The notes beneath the pieces are model-generated. The model was not told the DNA's origin. It saw nothing but the letters and a program-made list of their open reading frames with translations, and ran no database searches. From Arcicella rosea (GTDB taxonomy: Bacteria; Bacteroidota; Bacteroidia; Cytophagales; Spirosomataceae), in the NCBI RefSeq assembly GCF_014204325.1, contig NZ_JACHKT010000021.1:1-64000 (forward strand): a stretch of 64,000 nucleotides of DNA, read 5' to 3'. The translations under genes and the position numbers were made by a program. Below, one piece after another: positions 19,124 through 27,072 of this stretch (positions are counted from its first letter, which is position 1; every line of letters starts with the position of its first letter).

Positions 19124-20521
19124 TTATTTTAGTTCGTAACTGGCTTTGGCTCTTTCTACTTCTACCCATTTCTGCCAAACATCAAATAATGAAATGGATT
19201 GTTGTAATTGTGCGGTGGTGATTTGGGTTTGAGCATCCAAAAGTTCGATAAAATTCAAACTTCCTTCTTTGTATCTACGCAACATATCACGGTAATAACG
19301 GTCGGCTGTTGAAATCTGAGAAGCTTTTGATTCATAGACTTTTTTGGCTGAATTTAGTGAGTTCTGAGCCGTCTCGGCTTGTAATGCTAATTGATTTTTT
19401 ACTTGTTGTGCTTGCGTGTCTAAAGCTGCCAAATCCATTTCGGCTTGTTTTACTTTTAATTGATTTCTGCCGAAAGAATAAACGGGTAAATCAAAAGATA
19501 CACCAACTAACACAAAGGCATTGGGATTGAAGAAGTTTTTATCGCTACTCGCAATGTGGGCAAATCGTCCCTGTGAACCGAGGTCTAAAGAAGCTCCAAC
19601 TTTTAGTTTTTTGTAAGACTGACTCAAGCCAACGAGTTGTTTGTTGATATTAATTCCCGCCTGAATTTTGTCTAATTCTTCTCGATGTCCTTCTTCCAAA
19701 TTGAGGTTTAGTACAGAAGTATCTAAATTGTCAATCTCAATTTTTGCATTGAAATCTTTATTCAAAAGGAAATTGAAATAAGCCGAAGCGTTCAACTGAT
19801 TGCCTTTTGCATTGCTGATTTCTGCATCAATTTTTGAAATTTCATTGCGAGTACGCACCAAAACCGTTGGATTTGCCGAACCATTTTTTATCAAACTTTC
19901 ATTCACTCTTTCACTTTCTTGTAGAATTTTCAAAGCATTTTCATATACTTTTATAGCTTCTGTTGCTTTTAAGTAATTGAAGTAGGCAATTTTAATATCA
20001 CGAACCAATTCTCTTTTATAAACTTGAATTTCAGTTTGTTGTACGCTGATTTGCTCTTTTTTGATGGCTTGGTTATACTTGATTTCGGCATTCAATATAG
20101 GCATCGTAGTTTTGAAGCGTAAATCATAAAAATCTTTTGGTACAAGCTGTTCAGAAGTATTTGAGATTTGAGGAAATTTTGTCGAGTTCGTCAAAGCGTT
20201 TAGCGTTGTGTAAACTGGATTTACCAAATCCCCGACTGGAATTTCAATTTTTCTACCACCCTGAGCTGCTGAAATGGTAGTATTGAAACTTATATTGGGC
20301 TTAAACAAAGCTTTGGCTTCTTCGAGTGCGTACACAGCTTTTTGCAAAGAAAATTGCTGTTGTTTGAGCGTCTGGCTGTTTCTTAAACCTTCTTGAACGT
20401 ATTCGTTCAGCATGTTTGATTGAGCCGACGTACTTGATACTTTCGCCAAAGTCAGGAAGAGTACCCAAAGCCTTTTATTGGCTCGAATCGTTGAGACGAT
20501 GTTTAAAAAAAATGTTTTCAT
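19124..20521 (-). CDS. TolC family outer-membrane efflux channel
   Basis: 465 residues with a signal sequence (RLWVLFLTLAKVSSTSAQ) and two structural repeats rich in long helices and alternating strands, the TolC/OprM pattern (LNEYVQEGLRNSQTLKQQQFSLQKAV; then RYKEGSLNFIELLDAQTQITTAQ). It forms the outer-membrane duct for the adaptor and pump encoded just downstream. It is the first gene after a hairpin terminator, so it likely has its own promoter in 20522-20600 or depends on read-through from tetR. Confidence 0.93.
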   Translation of the reverse strand: MKTFFLNIVSTIRANKRLWVLFLTLAKVSSTSAQSNMLNEYVQEGLRNSQTLKQQQFSLQKAVYALEEAKALFKPNISFNTTISAAQGGRKIEIPVGDLVNPVYTTLNALTNSTKFPQISNTSEQLVPKDFYDLRFKTTMPILNAEIKYNQAIKKEQISVQQTEIQVYKRELVRDIKIAYFNYLKATEAIKVYENALKILQESERVNESLIKNGSANPTVLVRTRNEISKIDAEISNAKGNQLNASAYFNFLLNKDFNAKIEIDNLDTSVLNLNLEEGHREELDKIQAGININKQLVGLSQSYKKLKVGASLDLGSQGRFAHIASSDKNFFNPNAFVLVGVSFDLPVYSFGRNQLKVKQAEMDLAALDTQAQQVKNQLALQAETAQNSLNSAKKVYESKASQISTADRYYRDMLRRYKEGSLNFIELLDAQTQITTAQLQQSISLFDVWQKWVEVERAKASYELK

Positions 20522-20565
20522 AAACGTTAATTAAATTATAAACAGTGTTTAGTGACGAGTCAAAT

Positions 20566-20598
20566 AAAAAAGCACTTTTCCGAAAATCTGTGCTTTTT
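20566..20598 (-). terminator. Terminator between thioesterase and tolC
   Basis: Read on the minus strand: stem AAAAAGCAC / GTGCTTTTT with a second small inner stem in the loop, followed by a T run, 8 bp after the thioesterase stop and about 45 bp before the tolC start. It would separate the tetR-thioesterase transcript from the pump genes, or act as a partial attenuator. Confidence 0.75.
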
Positions 20599-20605
20599 AT
20601 GTGTT

Positions 20606-21064
20606 TTAAGATTTAATCGTGTTGCTGGTGGCTACCAAATTGGTACTACATTTTGCAATATAATGTCCGTCTTCGTTGCGTATTTCACCTTCAGCGTGGG
20701 CAATTTTTTTACCTACTCTGATGATTTTTGATTTAACAGCCAGCTTTTCGCCAATTTTAGCAGAAAATAAATAATCGACAGAAAGATTGACCGTACTGTA
20801 AAAAACGGTGTGTCCCATGCTAAAAATCGTCATTCCAATAATATCATCCAACATCGTAGCGGCTATTCCACCGTGGAGAATATGAGCAGGATTGCACATT
20901 TCTTTCTGAACAACAAATTCGATAGTAAGCGAACCATGTTCAACGGCTACTAAAGTACCATCCAACCATTTTGAAATGGGAGAGGGACTATTTTCGGCAA
21001 CACGTTTGCCGATAAAACTTTTAAAAATGTCTAAAGTAGGATTATTCATGTTGGATGAGTTCAA
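20606..21064 (-). CDS. PaaI-family hotdog-fold thioesterase
   Basis: 152 residues, single hotdog domain. The block AHILHGGIAATMLDDIIGM is the PaaI-type active-site helix (HGG motif followed by an acidic residue). Would hydrolyse acyl-CoA or acyl-ACP thioesters. Its start overlaps the end of tetR; a second ATG at 21049 overlaps the tetR stop codon itself, so translation is probably coupled whichever start is used. Linked to an efflux operon, it may work on the same class of acyl compound the pump handles; that is inference. Confidence 0.88.
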   Translation of the reverse strand: MNSSNMNNPTLDIFKSFIGKRVAENSPSPISKWLDGTLVAVEHGSLTIEFVVQKEMCNPAHILHGGIAATMLDDIIGMTIFSMGHTVFYSTVNLSVDYLFSAKIGEKLAVKSKIIRVGKKIAHAEGEIRNEDGHYIAKCSTNLVATSNTIKS

Positions 21065-21650
21065 TCATTTGTTCCACCGAAGCAAGCATCAAATGCTGAA
21101 TGTGTTCTTGTGGAAAAGTTTTAAATCTATTTCTAATTTTCAATGAAACCAAGCCGTGCATAAACGACCAGACTGACATTGCGGCTACTTCCAAATTATC
21201 TATCTTAATCAATTTTTCATTAATGCAACGTTGAACCGTTGAACACAACAATTCAAAACATCTATGCCCGCAAACCCATTCTTGATTTTCTACCTCCATT
21301 GGGGCATTGATGATAAACATCAAATCGTACATTTCAGGATTTTCTAATGCAAATTTCATGTAAACATATCCTTGTTGGCGTAGGATTTCAATCGGATTTT
21401 CGATTCCTTCCACGGCATTGGTCATTTCCTGAATTAATTTTTCAAAACCTAATTCATGTACGGCAAAGAAAATCTCACTTTTGTCTTTAAAATATAAATA
21501 AATCGTGGCTGGGCTATACTCTACACGGTCGGCAATCGCACGAATTGAAGCTTTTTCGTAGCCTTCTTCAATAAATGCTTGCTGTGCGGCTTCTAAAATC
21601 AAAGACCGCATTTCTTGTCTTTCTCTTTCTTTTCTCTCAGTAATTCCCAT
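21042..21650 (-). CDS. TetR/AcrR family regulator of the first RND locus
   Basis: 202 residues. HTH near residues 28-60: ASIRAIADRVEYSPATIYLYFKDKSEIFFAV. The C-terminal ligand-binding half is helical and holds several Cys/His (WVCGHRCFELLCSTVQRC), which could sense thiol-reactive or metal ligands but may be chance. First gene of the minus-strand efflux locus, overlapping the thioesterase gene; likely repressor of itself and of the pump. Confidence 0.93.
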   Translation of the reverse strand: MGITERKERERQEMRSLILEAAQQAFIEEGYEKASIRAIADRVEYSPATIYLYFKDKSEIFFAVHELGFEKLIQEMTNAVEGIENPIEILRQQGYVYMKFALENPEMYDLMFIINAPMEVENQEWVCGHRCFELLCSTVQRCINEKLIKIDNLEVAAMSVWSFMHGLVSLKIRNRFKTFPQEHIQHLMLASVEQMIELIQHE

Positions 21651-21662
21651 TTTTAGCGTTAT

Positions 21663-21684
21663 ATTTTACCCAATGCCGTAAAAT
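21663..21684. promoter_or_regulatory. Possible TetR operator upstream of tetR
   Basis: ATTTTAC (21663-21669) and GTAAAAT (21678-21684) are perfect inverted half-sites, 15 bp centre to centre, 13 bp before the tetR start codon. The size and spacing suit a TetR dimer, but the site is short and AT-rich. Confidence 0.45.
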
Positions 21685-21706
21685 CTATTTTTCTTCTGTT
21701 GAAAAA

Positions 21707-22129
21707 TTATTTTACTCTTGTCCACAAAGTTGTTCTTCCCAGTAGTGAAATCCCAACATAACCTCTGATTTCCAAAGCATCATCATTTTTTAATTTCATA
21801 GTGCAAGAGTACGTTTTGCCACTGTTGGGGTCGTAGATGGTGCCATCTTCCCAATTTTTTCCTTTAAAAACAAAATCTTTTAAAATGGTTGAACCAATGA
21901 TGTCTCTGTTTCTTAAAGAAGCATCTGGATTTTTACTGTCTTTTCTACCTGTTGATTTTCCCCAAGAAATTTTTCCAAAGTATTTTTCTCCTTGTTTAAA
22001 GATGAGTACTTTACCATCTTTTTCCTGTGAAAGCCATTCACCCAAAATAGCATCTTTACTAACAGATTGAGCTTTGCTGACATTCACTACTAACAAAAGT
22101 ATGACAAGCGTATTGATAAGGTTTTTCAT
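21707..22129 (-). CDS. DUF2147 family secreted protein
   Basis: 140 residues with a signal peptide (MKNLINTLVILLLVVNVSKAQS). The mature protein has the DUF2147 pattern: ILGEWLSQEKDGKVLIFKQGEKYFGKISW near the start, GSTILKDFVFKGKNWEDGTIYDPNSGKTYSC in the middle and EIRGYVGISLLGRTTLWTRV at the end. A small periplasmic lipocalin-like beta-barrel of unknown function. Single gene, 56 bp from the tetR start on the same strand. Confidence 0.88.
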   Translation of the reverse strand: MKNLINTLVILLLVVNVSKAQSVSKDAILGEWLSQEKDGKVLIFKQGEKYFGKISWGKSTGRKDSKNPDASLRNRDIIGSTILKDFVFKGKNWEDGTIYDPNSGKTYSCTMKLKNDDALEIRGYVGISLLGRTTLWTRVK

Positions 22130-22450
22130 ATTTATAACATTTAAAGATTAATGTAGGTAAAAATAATGAACAGTGTTTATAAAAAAAACACCTTTTTGTT
22201 TTAATTTAATAAATCTAAGAAAAATTATTTTTCAAAAAATATTAAGTAGCTGTTATTGAGTTGTTTATGTGTCGTAGGTATTGAATTAACACAATATATT
22301 AACATTCTAATTTGCGGGATAAAAAGGATATATTTAATTTTGCAATTCACGTTCTTGTCTTGATTCAATAATATGCTTTTTTTTAAGGATTTATGGAGGA
22401 ATTTAGATAAGAAAAACGATAGGTGACAACTGATAACCGATAGCAAAAAT
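22130..22450. other. 321-bp divergent gap with comA promoter
   Basis: Gap between divergent DUF2147 and comA genes. Apart from the comA promoter and a short 'word' repeat (GATAGGTGACAACTGATAACC near 22420), nothing is recognised. A 73-codon minus-strand frame here has no coding character. Confidence 0.6.
22311..22342 (+). promoter_or_regulatory. Promoter of comA
   Basis: TTTG at 22311-22314 and TAATTTTG at 22335-22342 with 20 bp between, a close match to the Bacteroidota sigma-ABfr promoter (-33 TTTG, -7 TAnnTTTG). The start would be near 22349, giving a leader of about 100 nt before the comA ATG at 22451. The leader includes a 'word' repeat at 22418-22447. Confidence 0.7.
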
Positions 22451-23212
22451 ATGAATTATCCACTTACTCAAATTCCTGAGAGAACTACTAAACCACGCCA
22501 AAAAGGATACACAATGGTGATGGACAAAGGTCTAAGTATCAGACAAATAGAGGATTTTTTGGAGACGAGTGCTGCTTATACCGACATTGTAAAGTTGGGT
22601 TGGGCTACTTCGTTCGTAACACCAAATTTGAAGGAAAAATTAGCAGTTTATAAGTCTGCAGGTATTCCAGTATATTTCGGAGGAACTTTATTTGAAGCTT
22701 TTATTATTCGTAATCAATTTGATGAGTACCGTCGTATTTTAGACGAGTTCGGAATGGAGTACGCAGAAGTTTCTGATGGTTCTTTAGAAATGGAACAAGA
22801 TGATAAATGCGAATATATCAGAACTTTATGTCAACAAGTAACTGTACTTTCAGAAGTAGGTTCTAAAGATGAAGCTAAAATCATTCCTCCATACAAATGG
22901 ATTAAATTGATGAAGGCTGAATTAGAAGCGGGTGCTTGGAAAGTAATTGGTGAAGCTCGTGAAGGTGGGAATGTAGGTTTGTTCCGTGCATCTGGTGAAG
23001 TCCGTCAAGGATTGGTAGAAGAAATTCTAACAGAAATTCCAGAAGAAAAAATTATTTGGGAAGCTCCACAAAAATCTCAACAAGTATGGTTTGTGAAATT
23101 GGTAGGAGCTAACGTAAACGTTGGAAACATTGCCCCACACGAAGTAATTTCTTTAGAAACGATTCGTCTGGGTTTAAGAGGTGATACTTTTACACATTTC
23201 TTAGATAAGTAA
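22451..23212 (+). CDS. comA: Phosphosulfolactate synthase (ComA family)
   Basis: 253 residues, cytosolic TIM barrel. ComA adds sulfite to phosphoenolpyruvate to give (2R)-phospho-3-sulfolactate, the first step towards coenzyme M in methanogens and sulfolactate in some bacteria. Typical blocks: KGYTMVMDKGLSIRQIEDFLE, VKLGWATSFV, PVYFGGTLFEAF, EVSDGSLEM, KVIGEAREGGNVGLF and RLGLRGDTF at the end. No comB, comC or comDE homologue is in the window. In sulfonolipid-making Bacteroidota the product might feed cysteate or capnine; that is inference. Single gene with its own promoter. Confidence 0.93.
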   Translation: MNYPLTQIPERTTKPRQKGYTMVMDKGLSIRQIEDFLETSAAYTDIVKLGWATSFVTPNLKEKLAVYKSAGIPVYFGGTLFEAFIIRNQFDEYRRILDEFGMEYAEVSDGSLEMEQDDKCEYIRTLCQQVTVLSEVGSKDEAKIIPPYKWIKLMKAELEAGAWKVIGEAREGGNVGLFRASGEVRQGLVEEILTEIPEEKIIWEAPQKSQQVWFVKLVGANVNVGNIAPHEVISLETIRLGLRGDTFTHFLDK

Positions 23213-23227
23213 ACTCTTCACATCAAC

Positions 23228-23297
23228 AAATAGGTAGGAATCAGTTATCAGTCAAGGCGAGTTCAAGAAATCCCTTTTCTCATAACTGATTTTTAAT
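23228..23297. repeat. 'Word' repeat with fold-back between comA and dedA
   Basis: Contains AATCAGTTATCAGTC and, about 40 bp on, ATAACTGATTTT: the pieces AATCAGTTAT and ATAACTGATT are perfect reverse complements. Same word family as 22418-22447, 49322-49358 and 56452-56478. Confidence 0.6.
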
Positions 23298-23330
23298 GTA
23301 TAATACTTACTAACAAACCCAAAAAACACA

Positions 23331-23972
23331 ATGGAAATTATCAACTTTTTTTTGCAACTCCTCAAAGACCCATTAACCGCACTTTCTGATTTTATCAGCG
23401 AACACGGAACAGTTACTTACGGATTACTTTTCTTGATTATTTTTGTTGAAACTGGATTAATTGTAATGCCTTTGTTACCAGGAGATTCCCTGCTTTTTGC
23501 GGTAGGTGTTTTGGCTTCGGCAACTGGTAAAATTGAAATTACTTTTGTGATTCCGTTGTTGATTGGTGCAGCACTTTTGGGCGATAATGTGAATTATTTT
23601 ATTGGAAAATACTTTAGTGAATTCGTGAAGTCGAAGGATAAAATTCTATTCTTGAAACGTGCACACATTACACAAACCGAAGAATTTTATGCAAAACACG
23701 GAGGACAAACCGTTATCATGGCTCGTTTTGTGCCGATTGTTCGTACAGTAGCACCATTTGTAGCAGGTGCAGGAAGTATGAAATACAGTACTTATATTAC
23801 TTTTTGTGTTTTGGGTGCTATACTTTGGGTTACTTCTATTACTTTATTGGGTTATTTTTTAGGGAATAACGAATGGGTAAAACACAATTTTGAAAAAGTA
23901 GTTTTAGGTATTATTGCCATTTCGGTTTTACCAATGATTTTTGCTTTTGTAAAAGCGAAATTATCGAAGTAA
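23331..23972 (+). CDS. DedA family membrane protein
   Basis: 213 residues, about five membrane segments, SNARE-associated/VTT domain. Hallmarks: FVETGLIVMPLLPGDSLLFAVG (acidic residue and PGDS loop), GDNVNYFIGKYF, and ARFVPIVRTVAPFVAGAG, the motif with conserved Arg residues. DedA proteins help recycle undecaprenyl phosphate or move phospholipids across the inner membrane. Follows comA on the same strand after 118 bp that contain a fold-back repeat; co-transcription possible. Confidence 0.94.
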   Translation: MEIINFFLQLLKDPLTALSDFISEHGTVTYGLLFLIIFVETGLIVMPLLPGDSLLFAVGVLASATGKIEITFVIPLLIGAALLGDNVNYFIGKYFSEFVKSKDKILFLKRAHITQTEEFYAKHGGQTVIMARFVPIVRTVAPFVAGAGSMKYSTYITFCVLGAILWVTSITLLGYFLGNNEWVKHNFEKVVLGIIAISVLPMIFAFVKAKLSK

Positions 23973-24000
23973 ATGAAGTTTTACTGATAACAGTACATCA

Positions 24001-24037
24001 AAAAAGCCTGCGAAATTTTACTTTCGCAGGCTTTTTT
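24001..24037. terminator. Bidirectional terminator between dedA and the PhyH gene
   Basis: Stem AAAAAGCCTGCGAAA / TTTCGCAGGCTTTTT with 6-nt loop, A-rich on one side and T-rich on the other, between convergent genes. Confidence 0.92.
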
Positions 24038-24053
24038 ATATTCAATCAATTCC

Positions 24054-24869
24054 TTATTTCTGAACTACTTTTGCAAAACGGTGATAAAATGGTGTTTTGC
24101 TGTTTTCGTTTTTTGGCATGTATTTACCAGTAATAATTGGTACATACATTACTCTACGACGAGATTTTTCTCCGAAATTTGGAGAAACCTCTACACGATG
24201 CCATAAACGACCATCATGTACTGTTAAATCTCCAGCTTCAATTTCAAAACCTACTTCTTTTTCATCTGGAGTATGATCAATAAACTGTTTTTTACCAAAT
24301 AAAAGCTTTAAAACACTTTGGTTTTGTGTACCTGGCAATACTCTCAAGCCACCATTCGTGCTTGGGCAATTATCTAAGTGTACACCAACGTTTAACATTG
24401 GAAGAATTTTTTGACCTAGAAATAAATCACGAGGGCTATCTGTATGCCATCCCATTTGTGTGAATTTACTGTTTGGTGCATTTACATAATGGTTGAAAAC
24501 TAGTCCATCTTTTTCGTTATCGCTAATACGACCATCATAAGGTGCTAATAATTCAACTAATAATTGTAAACGTGGGTCTTTTAAAAACTCGCCCAAGAAA
24601 GTACTGTACTTGTTTGTAAAGCACATTCTTTGAATCATTTTGTTGCCGTGTTCGTCTTTACCAAACTTCAACGGAATACCATTGATTTTCTCAATGCCAT
24701 CAGCCAACCATTGCTTTTCAATTTTATCTAATTCGCTGATAAACGTTTGAATCGTTTCAGCATTAATGAAATTTTTAAATTGAATTACACCATACTTGCG
24801 GAAATACTCTTTCTGCTCCTGTGTTAGTTTCTCTCCCAATTGGAAGGTTTTCGACTCAAACTTTACCAT
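24054..24869 (-). CDS. Phytanoyl-CoA dioxygenase family protein
   Basis: 271 residues from the ATG at 24869 (a TTG ten codons upstream gives a weaker start). Double-stranded beta-helix Fe(II)/2-oxoglutarate dioxygenase: HxD pair in MGWHTDSPRD, distal His in DGRLWHRVEVSPN, and the 2-oxoglutarate-binding Arg in KSRRRVMYVP. It hydroxylates an unknown, probably hydrophobic, substrate. The neighbouring PAP2/SMS-like gene on the same strand suggests a lipid, perhaps hydroxylation of a sphingoid or acyl chain, but the 409-bp gap argues against one operon. Confidence 0.9.
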   Translation of the reverse strand: MVKFESKTFQLGEKLTQEQKEYFRKYGVIQFKNFINAETIQTFISELDKIEKQWLADGIEKINGIPLKFGKDEHGNKMIQRMCFTNKYSTFLGEFLKDPRLQLLVELLAPYDGRISDNEKDGLVFNHYVNAPNSKFTQMGWHTDSPRDLFLGQKILPMLNVGVHLDNCPSTNGGLRVLPGTQNQSVLKLLFGKKQFIDHTPDEKEVGFEIEAGDLTVHDGRLWHRVEVSPNFGEKSRRRVMYVPIITGKYMPKNENSKTPFYHRFAKVVQK

Positions 24870-24928
24870 ATTTTTACCCTGAATTAAAGTGGTTTGCAAG
24901 AACTATGTTTGATGAAAAGTTCCTGATA

Positions 24929-24936
24929 CAAAACTA
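24929..24936 (-). promoter_or_regulatory. Candidate -7 box for the PhyH gene
   Basis: Minus-strand TAGTTTTG fits TAnnTTTG and lies 60 bp upstream of the ATG at 24869. No clear -33 TTTG at the right distance. Confidence 0.4.
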
Positions 24937-25104
24937 ATTTGTTCAACCAAACCAGTTTTATAAAAAATTGTACAAAATAAAGCTAAACGATTTTGACAAT
25001 CGCTTCGTAAACGTAGTTGGGCAGAACCACCTTTACTTAGTTTTAGAAAAATGAAAATGATTTCTTTTTTCTGGTAAAACAATGCAAATTAATTGAATGT
25101 AATC

Positions 25105-25139
25105 AAATTGTAAATTTTTCATTAGAAAATTTACAATTT
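25105..25139. repeat. Perfect 14-bp AT-rich inverted repeat
   Basis: AAATTGTAAATTTT and its exact reverse complement, separated by TCATTAG. Without GC pairs it is a weak terminator; it may be an operator or a structural element upstream of the PhyH gene. Confidence 0.65.
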
Positions 25140-25278
25140 ACCTCTGTTAATTCACAATCATTAGTGCTAGGATGGATAACTTTCCGAAAAGGACTAATTT
25201 ATGACTTGCAAAATTAAAGGTTTAATTAATATATTTTCTATCATTTCCTTAAAATACAAAGGTTTATGATTTTTGGAC

Positions 25279-26037
25279 TTAAACGATTTTACTTCCAAGC
25301 CAAAAAATGGTTTCTAAAAGTACTAGAAAGACTAATAGTACTGTACAAGTTGTTTGCCATTTTTGTTTGTTGATATAACGAGCAATCACATAAGAAAGTG
25401 CTGTAAAGAAAAACGCACCGATTACATCTGCCGTATAATGAACGTGTTGAATCAATAACAAAACAGCAATAGAGACACCAGTTACAACCGCTAAAGCTTT
25501 TTCCCAAGGTTTTTCAAGAAACAACCAAATCATCACCATCGTTGCAGTATGCCCCGAAAAAAATAAATCTTTTGTGATAGGTTCTTTGTCTCCATAGATA
25601 AGTAATTCAGCAAACGTATCGTGAAGATGAACTAAATCTAAAGGAGGATTCAAAGGAAAAAAATAAATAGTTGACATCCGCAAGACGGTTTCAATGACAA
25701 ACGTTATCGTAAAAAGTAGAAATAACTGTGGTTTAACCAATACTCTACAAAGCATGAAAATCAACATCCCATAAATAAGAGCAAAAATGGGTGTTGAAAC
25801 ATCAACCGCAGGAAGATGATTTAATACAAAATCAGAAAGATAAGCACCTTCACGCTTTTGAATATTGATGAAATATGGAGGAAATTGTGGGGCAGCAAAA
25901 AAGGCTATACTAAGTGTTGTTAGTAATTTAATGATAAATCCATTCGTTTTTAAAGCATCTTGCCAACGTTGCTGAACAACTAGAAGATAACTTTTTGGAG
26001 TCTTTGGTGGTTTTGTATTCGTAAGTATGTCATTCAT
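25279..26037 (-). CDS. PAP2-superfamily membrane protein, sphingomyelin-synthase-like
   Basis: 252 residues, about six membrane segments. The active-site pattern is that of the sphingomyelin-synthase-type PAP2_C group rather than ordinary PAP2 phosphatases: RMSTIYFFPLNPPLDLV, then DLFFSGHTATMVM (first His), then HVHYTADVIGAFF (second His and Asp). Such enzymes move a phospho-head-group between lipids or hydrolyse it. Many Bacteroidota make sphingolipids, so a head-group transferase or phosphatase acting on ceramide-like lipids is a fair guess. Divergent from msrA over 140 bp. Confidence 0.85.
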   Translation of the reverse strand: MNDILTNTKPPKTPKSYLLVVQQRWQDALKTNGFIIKLLTTLSIAFFAAPQFPPYFINIQKREGAYLSDFVLNHLPAVDVSTPIFALIYGMLIFMLCRVLVKPQLFLLFTITFVIETVLRMSTIYFFPLNPPLDLVHLHDTFAELLIYGDKEPITKDLFFSGHTATMVMIWLFLEKPWEKALAVVTGVSIAVLLLIQHVHYTADVIGAFFFTALSYVIARYINKQKWQTTCTVLLVFLVLLETIFWLGSKIV

Positions 26038-26177
26038 CAGACAATCTAATTTTTTAATTGGTATTATCTTTGGATATTCTTTTAGATGAAAGCATTCTTT
26101 ATCAATTTAAATTGTTATCAAACAGAATTCTTTCATAAAAAATACAAACTTACATCAAGTTTTAAACGTTATCAACA

Positions 26178-26843
26178 ATGAAATCGAAAATTAATGTTGT
26201 ACTTCTTGGAATATTTACATTGCTCGTAAATATTTCATGTGCTAAAGGTTCTGATAATCAGAAAAATACAGAAAAAATGAACAATGAAAAAGTCAATCTT
26301 GAAGGAACAGAAGTAGTGACGTTCGGAGCAGGATGTTTTTGGTGTGTAGAAGCCATTTTTCAACAAGTTGAAGGGGTTGTAAAAGTAGAGTCGGGCTACT
26401 CTGGTGGACAAGTAAAAAATCCAACTTATAAAGAAGTTTGTACAGGGCTTACTGGTCATGCAGAAGTAGTACAAGTAACATTCGACCCAAAGAAAATTTC
26501 TTTCGATAAAATTTTAGAAATTTTCTGGAAAACACATGACCCAACTACCTTGAATCGCCAAGGTGCTGATGAAGGGTCGCAATATCGTTCAGCGGTTTTT
26601 TATCATAACGAAGCACAGAAAAAAACAGCAGAGATTTGGAAAGCAAAATTGAATGCAGAACATGTTTTCCCGAATCCAATCGTTACAGAAATTACCGCTT
26701 TTTCTGTATTTTATCCCGCTGAAGACTATCACCAAGATTATTATGAACTGAATGGACATAATCCTTATTGCCAAGTAGTGATAAAACCAAAATTGGAAAA
26801 ATTCACGAAGGTCTTTAAAGAGAATTTGAAGAAAATGAACTAG
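26178..26843 (+). CDS. msrA: Peptide-methionine (S)-S-oxide reductase, lipoprotein form
   Basis: 221 residues. Lipoprotein signal with lipobox ISC (LLVNISCAKG), so it probably repairs oxidised methionines in envelope proteins. Catalytic GAGCFWCVEAIFQ, plus GYSGG, HAEVVQVTFDP, HDPTTLNRQGADEGSQYRS and YYELNGHNPYC, all standard MsrA. The periplasmic location fits with the dsbD-type gene that follows on the same strand and could supply electrons through a thioredoxin-like partner. A TATCTTTG box lies at 26065-26072. Ends at a hairpin terminator. Confidence 0.95.
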   Translation: MKSKINVVLLGIFTLLVNISCAKGSDNQKNTEKMNNEKVNLEGTEVVTFGAGCFWCVEAIFQQVEGVVKVESGYSGGQVKNPTYKEVCTGLTGHAEVVQVTFDPKKISFDKILEIFWKTHDPTTLNRQGADEGSQYRSAVFYHNEAQKKTAEIWKAKLNAEHVFPNPIVTEITAFSVFYPAEDYHQDYYELNGHNPYCQVVIKPKLEKFTKVFKENLKKMN

Positions 26844-26863
26844 TTCAATAGAGACAATTATTT

Positions 26864-26897
26864 AAAAGGTTAAATTTGAGAAAATTTAGCCTTTTTT
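26864..26897 (+). terminator. Terminator after msrA
   Basis: Stem AAAAGGTTAAATTT / AAATTTAGCCTTTT (one mismatch), loop GAGA, T run; 20 bp after the stop. Confidence 0.85.
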
Positions 26898-27072
26898 GTT
26901 ATCAATAATCGAAAGAAGGTCATTTTAAAGACAATTATCCAAATTGATTTACTTTAAATTTGAGGCTGAATTAATACAAAGTTTCAATGAGTTATTTTTA
27001 AAAAGATAGAAAGAACTCACAGCCACAAATGACTGTTTAAAAAATTAAGCATATTATACAATCTATCAACAG

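Larger units (their letters stand above)
24870..25278. other. 409-bp gap with one strong AT-rich hairpin
   Basis: Between two minus-strand genes. Besides the PhyH -7 box it holds a perfect 14-bp inverted repeat (25105-25118 and 25126-25139, AAATTGTAAATTTT / AAAATTTACAATTT). No ORF of coding character. Confidence 0.6.

Noticed and set aside
14247-20521. First and second RND loci as a recent duplication
   Set aside because: Gene order, pump length (1020 versus 1139), adaptor sequence and regulator differ clearly; they are separate paralogues.
22225-22446. 73-codon minus-strand frame before comA
   Set aside because: It lies over the comA promoter and a word repeat, has no domain and no start signal.
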